Part shown: positions 57,799 to 64,000 of the stretch, in pieces
Numbering within the stretch: position 1 is the first letter of the stretch
Layout of the letters: each line of letters begins with the position of its first letter
NCBI GenBank assembly: GCA_004553625.1
Contig: SFKX01000013.1
Coordinates: forward strand, 1 to 64,000
Length of the DNA: 64,000 nucleotides
Source of the DNA: Clostridiales bacterium
GTDB lineage: Bacteria; Bacillota_A; Clostridia; Oscillospirales; Oscillospiraceae
Reading direction: 5' to 3'
Program-made: the position numbers and the translations under genes
The notes under the pieces: model-generated
Told to the model about the DNA's origin: nothing
Databases searched by the model: none
What the model saw: only the letters and a program-made list of their open reading frames with translations

Positions 57799-59007
57799 TT
57801 ATTCCATTGAGACGGCGTAGCCCTCGGAGCCGAGGCGGTCCAGCAGGGCCTGGCCGTGCTCCCGGCCGCCGACCTCGCAGGCGATGTGGACCAGGATCTC
57901 GCTGGGCGAGAGGCTGGGGCAGAGCCTGTCGTGGTTTATGGTCATGATGTTCGCGCCGCTGTCCGCGATGATCTGCAGAAGGCGCATGAGACTGCCGGGG
58001 GAATCCGGGAGCGTGGTGGCGAGCTTTATCCGCCTGTGCCGCGAGACGAGGCCGAGCTCGATGACGCGGTGGATGAAGCTGACGTCTATGTTGCCGCCGG
58101 AGAGGAGGCAGACGGTCTTTTTCTCAGCGGTCTCGAGCTTGCCGGAGAGGACCGCGGCGACGGAGCTCGCGCCGGAGGGCTCGACGATCTGCTTGGTGCG
58201 CTCCATGAGCAGGAGGATGGCGGCGGAGATGTCGTTGTCGGAGACGGTGACGAGGTCGTCCGCGTACTGCATGATCTGGGCGACGGTCTTTTCCCCGGGG
58301 CATTTGACGGCGATGCCGTCCGCGATGGTGGAGACGCGCTCGGAGGCGACGCGCTGACCCTCGTGGAAGCTGCGCCAGACGGCGTTGGCGCCCTCCGCCT
58401 GGACGCCGACGACGCGGACGCGCGGGTTCACCTGCTTTATGCAGGCCGCGACTCCCGCGAGCAGCCCGCCCCCGCCGACGGGTACGACGACGGTGTCCAC
58501 CGTGGGCAGCTGGCTGAGTATCTCGAGGCCGACTGTCCCCTGCCCGGCCATGACCTCGTAGTCGTCGAAGGGGTGGAGGAAGGTGGCCTCCTCCTCGCGG
58601 CAGATCTCCATGGCCTTTTCAAAGGCGTCGTCGTAGCAGTCGCCGCAGAGGACGACCTTCGCGCCGTAGCCCTCCGTGGCCTGGACCTTGGCGATGGGCG
58701 CGGCCTTGGGCATGACGATGGTCGCGGGCAGGCCGTGGCGCTGTGCGGCGTAGGCCACGCCCTGGGCGTGGTTGCCGGCGGAGGAGGCCACGACGGCCTT
58801 CACCTCGCCGCGCTCCGTCAGCGCGCCTATCTTGTTCGCCGCGCCGCGGATCTTGAAGGAGCCGGTCTTTTGCCGGTTCTCGCACTTCATCCAGACCTCG
58901 CCGCCCGCCATGCAGCTGAAGGTGGCGCTGTAGTCGAGGTCCGTCCTGTGGATGATGCCCTCCAGGCGCTTTGCCGCCCGCTCGAAGTCTCTCAGGCTGA
59001 GTTCCAT
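57799..59007 (-). CDS. ilvA: Threonine ammonia-lyase (dehydratase)
   Basis: A 402-residue PLP enzyme that converts threonine to 2-oxobutanoate and ammonia. The PLP Lys is in KTGSFKIRGAANK near 52, with SSAGNHAQG near 75 and PVGGGGLLAG near 177. The C-terminal 75 residues form a single ACT-like domain (LPDSPGSLMRLLQIIADSGA), so it belongs to the shorter biodegradative/regulated type rather than the long IlvA with two ACT domains. It is a single gene with its own promoter and terminator. Confidence 0.95.
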   Translation of the reverse strand: MELSLRDFERAAKRLEGIIHRTDLDYSATFSCMAGGEVWMKCENRQKTGSFKIRGAANKIGALTERGEVKAVVASSAGNHAQGVAYAAQRHGLPATIVMPKAAPIAKVQATEGYGAKVVLCGDCYDDAFEKAMEICREEEATFLHPFDDYEVMAGQGTVGLEILSQLPTVDTVVVPVGGGGLLAGVAACIKQVNPRVRVVGVQAEGANAVWRSFHEGQRVASERVSTIADGIAVKCPGEKTVAQIMQYADDLVTVSDNDISAAILLLMERTKQIVEPSGASSVAAVLSGKLETAEKKTVCLLSGGNIDVSFIHRVIELGLVSRHRRIKLATTLPDSPGSLMRLLQIIADSGANIMTINHDRLCPSLSPSEILVHIACEVGGREHGQALLDRLGSEGYAVSME

Positions 59008-59048
59008 GTTGTAACACCTCGCAATTCGGATTTGCTCTATCTGACACT

Positions 59049-59077
59049 ATGATAAACCGGCTTTCCCGCCGCGTCAA
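59049..59077 (-). promoter_or_regulatory. ilvA promoter
   Basis: On the minus strand TTGACG (59072-59077) and TATCAT (59049-59054) are 17 bases apart. Confidence 0.75.
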
Positions 59078-59099
59078 CGTGATTTCTTTGCAAAAGCCC

Positions 59100-59127
59100 T
59101 TGCGCTTTGCGCGAAAACCGCTATATT
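59100..59127 (+). promoter_or_regulatory. Promoter of the coiled-coil gene
   Basis: TTGCGC (59100-59105) and TATATT (59122-59127) are 16 bases apart. Divergent from the ilvA promoter. Confidence 0.6.
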
Positions 59128-59156
59128 GTTGCCCAAACTGAAAGGGAGGTATGCAG

Positions 59157-60146
59157 ATGCAGGCATACGACAAGGATCTGGACTACTCCGACCTCATCGC
59201 CCGGGAGGCGGCCAAGGGCGTGAACGCGGACCGCGCCCTGCTGGCTCAGTACGAGGCGGCGCGCAACGCCAAGATCGCCGGCGAGGGCCTGGACTATGCC
59301 CAGACCAACGTCTATACGAGGGAGGTCTCGGAGCCCCGGCACTACTACACCGCCACGGACAAGAGCGACTACATCCGCGAGCTCTACGCCGCCTCGGAGC
59401 GGCAGGCGCTGGAGGCGCTGGAGGGGGCCTACGCGGAGGAGCTGGCGGCCTCGGAGTCGGAGGCGGCGGCCCTGCCCGGGGCCTATCGGGAGGCGGCGAA
59501 CCGCACCGCCGCCGCGGGCGAGACCGCCCTGCGCAGCATGAACGAGCGCTTTGCCGCCTCGGGCCTCAACTCCGGCGCGCGGGGCCAGGCCGCGCTCACG
59601 CTGGGGATGAGCGTCCAGGGCGAGCTGGCCGCGCTGGAGTCCGAGCGCGCCTCGAAACTCGCTGAGCTCTCCGCCCAGCGCGCGCGGCTGCGCTCGGACT
59701 ACCGCCGCGCCGTGGCCGAGGCCATCCTCCAGAACGAGACGGAGCTCGCCCGCGCGCTCTATGAGGAGGCCGTCCGCGTGGACGAGAGCTACGCCGTCGC
59801 GGACGCGGAGCTGCTGGAGGAGGTCTATTCCAGCTCCCGCGGCCAGGGCTACACGGGCTATACTCCCGCCGGGGGCGGGAGCTCCGCGCCCGAGTCCGAG
59901 CCCGCCGCCTCGGAGACGTCCGGCGGGACGCAGACCGTCCTGAGCTCCTACGACAAGCTCGCCGCGCAGCTGGCGGCGGCCGGGGACTCCGCGCGGCGCA
60001 GCTCGCTCATCTCCGCGGCGCTCTCCGCCGGGCGCATCAGCTCCGCAGAGGCGGCGCGCCTGCGCTCCCAGTACGGCCTGGGCGCGGTCTCCGCCTCCCA
60101 GCCCGTCTCCGGCGGCGGCGGGCGCGTCACCGCCGCGACCAAATAG
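59157..60146 (+). CDS. Coiled-coil protein resembling phage virion-associated proteins
   Basis: A 329-residue, Ala- and Glu-rich protein. Residues 1-40 have the pattern YDKDLDYSDLIAREAAKG...QYEAARNAKI, which recalls modules seen in gut-phage structural proteins. Residues about 70-230 form a long helical coiled coil (ALEALEGAYAEELAASESEA; AALESERASKLAELSAQRAR). Then comes a Gly/Ser/Pro linker (GYTGYTPAGGGSSAPES) and a short C-terminal helix-rich unit. No signal peptide or membrane span. The ATG at 59157 is seven bases after GGGAGG; that at 59151 is too close. It has its own promoter and terminator and is separated from the phage cassette by ilvA. It could be a relocated ejection or structural protein. 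Confidence 0.6.
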   Translation: MQAYDKDLDYSDLIAREAAKGVNADRALLAQYEAARNAKIAGEGLDYAQTNVYTREVSEPRHYYTATDKSDYIRELYAASERQALEALEGAYAEELAASESEAAALPGAYREAANRTAAAGETALRSMNERFAASGLNSGARGQAALTLGMSVQGELAALESERASKLAELSAQRARLRSDYRRAVAEAILQNETELARALYEEAVRVDESYAVADAELLEEVYSSSRGQGYTGYTPAGGGSSAPESEPAASETSGGTQTVLSSYDKLAAQLAAAGDSARRSSLISAALSAGRISSAEAARLRSQYGLGAVSASQPVSGGGGRVTAATK

Positions 60147-60167
60147 TCCCCCGCCGAGCGCGCCCGA

Positions 60168-60219
60168 GCCTGGTCTGACCTCATGCCATGCCGCATTGTG
60201 GCCAGACCAGGCGCTTTTT
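60168..60219 (+). terminator. Terminator after the coiled-coil gene
   Basis: A 10-bp stem GCCTGGTCTG / CAGACCAGGC with a 25-base loop and a T run. Confidence 0.75.
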
Positions 60220-60272
60220 ATTTGTCTAGTCTGCCGATTGCCAAAAGTGTGACGGGGGTCTAAAATCAGGGG

Positions 60273-60278
60273 TATAAT
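60273..60278 (+). promoter_or_regulatory. -10 box of the CoA-transferase promoter
   Basis: A consensus TATAAT 25 bases before the start codon. The -35 region at 17 bases (TGACGG) is weak. Confidence 0.45.
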
Positions 60279-60302
60279 TATGGTGGAAGGAGAGCGCATA
60301 GA

Positions 60303-61922
60303 ATGGCGGAAAACAAGGTTTTGAGGCGCAAGGCGGAGAACGCGCAGCTCATATATGAGGACCTTTTGGAGAGGACGGGCCTTGCGGCCCTGCCGACGAC
60401 CTTTGTCGCGGACGAGGGGCGGGAGGCCGCGCTCAAGCGGGCCTGCTTCGGGGCGAACCCCTTTCCCCTGCCGCTGAACCTGGTCCTGACGAAGCTGCGG
60501 GTCCCGGCGGTGCGGAAGCTCTTTGAGGACGAGACGATCCCCCAGACCAGCGCCATCGCCGCAGTGCTGACGGCCTGCTCCGCCGCGGCGACGGAGATAG
60601 GCGCCCTGCGCGGGGACGAGGTCTCCGGCGCGCAGCTGCGCTGCGACCTGGCCTACGCCGGGCTCCAGGCGATCCGGCTCTATATGTCGGACCACAGGCA
60701 CTGCAAGGAATTCACAAAGAGCCGCGTGCGCTCGGCCATCCGGGTGAACAACGCGCTCAACGGCTCGATGCACAAGTTCCGCGCCAAGGACGGGCGGGAC
60801 GTGTCCTTCCACGTCTACTACCAGAGCCAGCAGGAGCGGCTGGTGAAGGCGCTGGGGCTCTCCAAGAAGTCCGAGGAATACGGCTTTTTCTCGATGAAGA
60901 AGGACCTTGCGGAGATCGCCGCCCGCGTCGCGCGGACGGACGCGATGGAGCTCGAGCAGCTGAGCTTCGACTGCGGGGCCTGCGGCTGCATGATAAGGAG
61001 CCGCGAGGAGTGGGAGTCGAGCGAGGTCGGCCGCGCGGTCGTGGCGATGCCGCTCATCCGGACGGAAAAGGAGGCCGAGTCCCCCGCGCCGGACTGGGGC
61101 AGGCCGAATTCGCGCGGGCCGCTCTCCGGCGTCCGCGTCCTGGACCTGACGCACATCATCGCGGGTCCGGCCTGCTCGCGCGTGCTGGCGGAGTACGGCG
61201 CGGACGTGCTGCTCGTGCGCCGGGGCGACTTCAAGCACCAGGAACAGGCCATGCTGGAGTTTGACGGCTGGGCCGGCAAGCACTCCATCCAGCTGGACTT
61301 CAACGTCCCCGCCGAGCTCGAGCGCGTGAAGGAGCTCATCCGCGAGGCGGACGTCGTCACCTACTCCTACCAGAACGGCTGCCTGGACAAGTTCGGGCTC
61401 TCGGAGGCGGATATCCGCGCGCTGAACCCCTCGGTCATATACTCGAACCTCATGTGCTTCTCGGACACGGTCTGGAAGGACCGTCCGGGCTGGGCGCCCT
61501 GCGCGGAGGACATCACGGGTCTTTCCGTGCGCAACGGCTCCCTGGCCGAACCGAAGAACCTGAACGGCGTGCCTCTGGACTACTTCCCGGGCTTCATCCT
61601 GGCGCTGGGTACGCTCCGGGCGATAGCGCGGCGGCTGCGTGAGGGCGGCGGCTACAAGGTCACCACCTCGCTGACGCGCGGCGCGCAGTACCTGCACGAG
61701 TGCGCGGACCTCTGCGAGTCGGCCCACGCCGTGCCGCAGAAGAGCTCCGTGGCCGTCCGCGGGAAGGACGCGGCCTGGCAGCGGGTGTATCAGTACGTGA
61801 GCGGCTGCGCGACGGGCGGCGAGTGCGGCTTTTCCGCGCCGCCTGTGCTGAACTCGGCCTACCCCGGCGACGAGCGCAACCTGGTCTTTACGGACGGCGA
61901 GCGCGGCTGGACCCAGGTCTGA
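60303..61922 (+). CDS. Family III CoA-transferase (CaiB/BaiF) with permuted domain order
   Basis: A 539-residue CaiB/BaiF-type protein; ordinary members have about 400 residues. The typical start of the family, PLSGVRVLDLTHIIAGPACSR and then AEYGADVLLVRR, appears only at about residue 275, with the following KFGLSEADIRALNPSVIYSN near 362. The segment usually found in the second half (MHKFRAKDGRDVSFHVYY near 160; SREEWESSEVGRAV near 240) comes before it. It probably moves CoA between acids, but the substrate is unknown. The ATG at 60303 has GGAGAG upstream; a Nudix gene follows 15 bases later. Confidence 0.82.
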   Translation: MAENKVLRRKAENAQLIYEDLLERTGLAALPTTFVADEGREAALKRACFGANPFPLPLNLVLTKLRVPAVRKLFEDETIPQTSAIAAVLTACSAAATEIGALRGDEVSGAQLRCDLAYAGLQAIRLYMSDHRHCKEFTKSRVRSAIRVNNALNGSMHKFRAKDGRDVSFHVYYQSQQERLVKALGLSKKSEEYGFFSMKKDLAEIAARVARTDAMELEQLSFDCGACGCMIRSREEWESSEVGRAVVAMPLIRTEKEAESPAPDWGRPNSRGPLSGVRVLDLTHIIAGPACSRVLAEYGADVLLVRRGDFKHQEQAMLEFDGWAGKHSIQLDFNVPAELERVKELIREADVVTYSYQNGCLDKFGLSEADIRALNPSVIYSNLMCFSDTVWKDRPGWAPCAEDITGLSVRNGSLAEPKNLNGVPLDYFPGFILALGTLRAIARRLREGGGYKVTTSLTRGAQYLHECADLCESAHAVPQKSSVAVRGKDAAWQRVYQYVSGCATGGECGFSAPPVLNSAYPGDERNLVFTDGERGWTQV

Positions 61923-61937
61923 ACCGGGAGGCGGAAG

Positions 61938-62477
61938 ATGCTGGGCGAAGTCTGGGACGTCTACGACGCGGCAAGGCGCAGGACCGGCGCCGCGGCGCGC
62001 CGGGGCGAGCCCCTGCCCCCCGGGGGCTACCACCTGGTGGTACACGTCTGCCTGTTCTCGCCGGATGGGCGGATGCTCATACAAAAGCGCAGCCGTGAAA
62101 AGCGCAGCTGGGCCGGGCTCTGGGACCTGAGCTCCGGGGGCTGCGCCCTCGCGGGGGAGGAGAGCGCCGGGGCCGCCGCGCGCGAGCTCTTTGAGGAGCT
62201 GGGCCTGGAGGCCGGCCCCGCGCTGGAGCGCCCCGCCCTGAGCGTCAGCTTTGACCAGGGCTTTGACGACATGTACCTCCTGGACATGCCGGAGGAGCTG
62301 CCCGGCCTGCGGCTCCAGGCGGAGGAGGTCGAGTCCGTCCGCTGGGCGGAAAAGGCGGAGATACTGGAGCTCTTGCGCTCCGGGCTCTTCGTCCCCTACC
62401 ACCGGAGCCTCGTCGAGCTCCTTTTCGACACGCACGAATACGGCGGCGGACTAGACCGCTGGGAAAAGCAGATATGA
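61938..62477 (+). CDS. Nudix hydrolase (YfcD/IPP isomerase-like)
   Basis: A 179-residue Nudix protein. The Nudix box begins GGCALAGEES near residue 68 and ends ARELFEELGL, matching GX5EX7REUXEEXGU. The N-terminus (MLGEVWDVYDAARRRTG and FSPDGRMLIQKRSREKRSW) follows the isopentenyl-diphosphate isomerase-like YfcD group. It likely hydrolyses a nucleotide diphosphate derivative; a CoA derivative is conceivable given the upstream CoA-transferase. Co-transcription with that gene is likely. Confidence 0.9.
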   Translation: MLGEVWDVYDAARRRTGAAARRGEPLPPGGYHLVVHVCLFSPDGRMLIQKRSREKRSWAGLWDLSSGGCALAGEESAGAAARELFEELGLEAGPALERPALSVSFDQGFDDMYLLDMPEELPGLRLQAEEVESVRWAEKAEILELLRSGLFVPYHRSLVELLFDTHEYGGGLDRWEKQI

Positions 62478-62513
62478 AAACATTCCGCCCCCCGAGGGGG
62501 CGGAATGTTTTTT
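62478..62513. terminator. Bidirectional terminator between Nudix and peroxiredoxin genes
   Basis: A stem of about 14 pairs (AAACATTCCGCCCC and its complement, 62478-62510) with T runs on both strands. Confidence 0.88.
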
Positions 62514-62550
62514 CGGCGTCTTGCGCCGAGGAGAGAGGGGGTTCTGCCTC

Positions 62551-63228
62551 TTATTTTTTCTCCCTCTTGAAGCACATGAACCAGTCGAGGCAGTACTGGT
62601 CGTCGGAGCTGTTCTCCATGCGCTCCTTTGCGGTGCCGCAGCTGCCTGCGGTGGGGACGATGACGTCGTCGCCGGGCCTCCAGTCCGCGGGAGTGGCGAC
62701 GTTCTCGGCGTCGGCCTTCTGCAGGGCCTGGATGACTCTTTTTATCTCGTCGAAGTTGCGCCCGGTGCTGAGGGGGTAGTAGAGTATGAGCCGGATCTTG
62801 GCCTCCGGGTCTATGACGAACACGGCGCGGACGGCCTGGGTGTTGCTCTGGCCGGGCTGGATCATGCCGTATTTGTTGGCGACCTCCATGCGGATGTCCT
62901 CGATGAGCGGGAACTTGACCTCAACATTCTCCATGCCCTTCCAGCTGAGCTCCTGGATCTTGCGCAGCCAGGCGATGTGCGAGTAGAGCGAGTCCACGGA
63001 GAGGCCGACGAGCTCGGTGTTCATGGCCTTGAACTCCTCCGCCATGGAGGCGAAGGTCATGAACTCGGTGGTGCAGACGGGCGTGAAGTCCGCCGGGTGG
63101 CTGAAGAGGATGACCCACTTGCCCCGGAAGTCCTCCGGGAAATTTATCTCGCCCTGCGTGGTGACGGCCTTGAAGCTGGGGGCCGTGTCGCCGATGAGGG
63201 GCATACGGTTCTGAACGATGTTCTCCAT
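62551..63228 (-). CDS. 1-Cys-type (Prx6 subfamily) peroxiredoxin
   Basis: A 225-residue thiol peroxidase. The peroxidatic Cys is in HPADFTPVCTTEF near residue 50, with Thr and Arg of the site at PVCTT and AVRAVFVID. The long C-terminal part (YYPLSTGRNFDEIKRVIQAL) is the Prx6/1-Cys type. Additional Cys near the end (SCGTAKERM; YCLDWFMC) could act as resolving residues. It detoxifies peroxides, useful for an anaerobe. The ATG has AGGAGG upstream. Confidence 0.95.
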   Translation of the reverse strand: MENIVQNRMPLIGDTAPSFKAVTTQGEINFPEDFRGKWVILFSHPADFTPVCTTEFMTFASMAEEFKAMNTELVGLSVDSLYSHIAWLRKIQELSWKGMENVEVKFPLIEDIRMEVANKYGMIQPGQSNTQAVRAVFVIDPEAKIRLILYYPLSTGRNFDEIKRVIQALQKADAENVATPADWRPGDDVIVPTAGSCGTAKERMENSSDDQYCLDWFMCFKREKK

Positions 63229-63371
63229 TGTTTTATACCTCCTTGCGCTCTGCGGTTTGGTTTGTGTGTCCTAACTATACCGCGCGGCGCGGGAGGCTTC
63301 AGTGACAAAGTCACGCTCCTTGCGGCGGGGCCGCGGACCGGGTATAATGGGCGCGGAAGGAGGCGGGGAAG

Positions 63372-63770
63372 GTGGATTTTCCGGAGCGATATACGGAGGA
63401 CCTGCTGCTGTTTTTCGAGGGCAGGCCCCTGGAGCTGGGGCTCTGCGAGGCGCTGACGGAGCTCTTTGAGCGGGAGTTCCCGCCGGAGCTCCGGGCGAAG
63501 GTGCAAAAGAGCCAGGTGAGCTTTTACGGGCGGCATCTCTTTGCGGCGGTCTCGCTGCCGCTGCGGCGGAAGCGTGGCTGGCCGGAGCACTTTCTGCTTT
63601 TGACGCTGGGCCTGGGCCGGAGGCTGGAGAGCCCGCGCGTCGCCGTGGCCGTGGAGCCATACCCCGGCCGCTGGACTCACCACATCCTCCTGACCTCGGA
63701 GTCCGAGCTGGACGCCGAAGTCCGCGCCTGGCTGCACGAGGCCTACGACTTTGCCGAGTCCAAGCGCTGA
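63372..63770 (+). CDS. DUF5655 domain protein
   Basis: A 132-residue protein of the DUF5655 type: KVQKSQVSFYGRHLFAAVSL near 48, RRLESPRVAVAVEPYPGRW near 88 and HHILLTSESELDAEVRAWL near 108. The family function is unknown. The start is a GTG at 63372 with AGGAGG eight bases upstream. Its last 28 bases overlap the 3' end of pyrG on the opposite strand. Confidence 0.78.
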   Translation: MDFPERYTEDLLLFFEGRPLELGLCEALTELFEREFPPELRAKVQKSQVSFYGRHLFAAVSLPLRRKRGWPEHFLLLTLGLGRRLESPRVAVAVEPYPGRWTHHILLTSESELDAEVRAWLHEAYDFAESKR

Positions 63771-64000
63771 GTGTCCAGCGCCGCGCGGATGAAACCCGTG
63801 AAGAGCGGGTGCGGCCGGTTCGGGCGGGACTTGAACTCCGGGTGGTACTGGACCCCCACGAAGAAGCGCTCGCCGCCGAGCTCCACGGCCTCCACGAGCC
63901 TGCCGTCCGGCGAGAGCCCGCTCAGGCGCAGGCCCTTCGACTCGAGGAGCTCGCGGTAGTCGTTCGAGAACTCATAGCGGTGGCGGTGCCGCTCGGAGAC
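63743..64000 (-). CDS. pyrG: CTP synthase, C-terminal part (partial)
   Basis: The last 85 codons of pyrG enter from the right edge on the minus strand. They show the glutaminase end of the enzyme: SERHRHRYEFSNDYRELLE, LSPDGRLVEAVEL, and the catalytic His and Glu in VGVQYHPEFKSRPNRPHPLF. The enzyme makes CTP from UTP, ATP and glutamine. The stop is at 63743-63745, inside the convergent DUF5655 gene. Confidence 0.93.
   Translation of the reverse strand, partial: VSERHRHRYEFSNDYRELLESKGLRLSGLSPDGRLVEAVELGGERFFVGVQYHPEFKSRPNRPHPLFTGFIRAALDTQRLDSAKS

Noticed and set aside
59121..62435. 1104-residue minus-strand frame opposite the coiled-coil, CoA-transferase and Nudix genes
   Set aside because: Shadow frame spanning three real genes and their terminators; composition is Arg/Gly/Ala/Val-biased and featureless.

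Overview
The window is GC-rich bacterial chromosome. It looks like a strictly anaerobic Bacillota (Clostridia), most like the Oscillospirales. Support for this: a one-chain pyruvate:ferredoxin oxidoreductase, a K+-dependent-type membrane pyrophosphatase, an Asp23/FakA pair, an SLH-anchored lysozyme, SpoVB/MATE-type flippase, strong AGGAGG ribosome sites with frequent TTG and GTG starts, and sigma-A promoters with strict 17-base spacers. This assignment is an inference. No rRNA, tRNA or CRISPR array was seen, and no clear pseudogene.

Layout. 1-6.2 kb: end of an unknown gene, nifJ, and asp23-fakA. 6.2-10.4 kb: a structured repeat element, then a heterodimeric ABC exporter whose leader carries a 21-codon peptide and an intrinsic terminator, so it is probably attenuated. 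10.4-16 kb: TRIC/UPF0126 protein, MBL hydrolase, SLH lysozyme, lipid-linked sugar flippase, mazG and HU. 16-31.2 kb: a large accessory catabolic locus. Its left arm (minus strand) holds a DeoR regulator and a TIM-like isomerase, RpiB, DhaL, DhaK and an HpaI aldolase. Its right arm (plus strand) holds a Hyi-like isomerase, a FucA-like aldolase, a sugar kinase, a DctPQM TRAP importer, two tandem HpaI aldolases, a UlaE-like epimerase and a second kinase. The arms diverge from a 316-base region rich in inverted repeats. The left arm matches the known tetrulose (erythrulose) route to erythrose 4-phosphate; the right arm looks like import and breakdown of a sugar acid or pentulose. 31.2-34.1 kb: copA-csoR-copZ under a consensus promoter whose spacer is the CsoR operator. 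34-43.8 kb: hppA, ggt, PadR/HAAS pair, a hairpin-rich inverted-repeat element, GDSL hydrolase, two-component system and an acyltransferase with a zinc ribbon.

44.0-57.7 kb is a compact podovirus-type structural and lysis cassette, all on the minus strand: terminase small and large subunits, portal, scaffold, capsid, a split nozzle protein, adhesion proteins (collagen-like, LRR), a two-domain endolysin and holin. It has no integrase, repressor or replication genes, so it is a degenerate prophage or a domesticated particle (gene-transfer-agent-like). 57.8-64 kb: threonine ammonia-lyase, a coiled-coil gene that resembles virion proteins, a permuted family III CoA-transferase, a Nudix hydrolase, a 1-Cys peroxiredoxin, a DUF5655 protein and the end of pyrG.

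The most unusual signal is a ~185-base repeat found twice (6.2 and 43.8 kb). Each copy is bracketed by a perfect ~32-base direct duplication of the local terminator hairpin, which has a different sequence at each site. Internal stems differ between copies by compensatory changes, which argues for selection on a folded nucleic acid.
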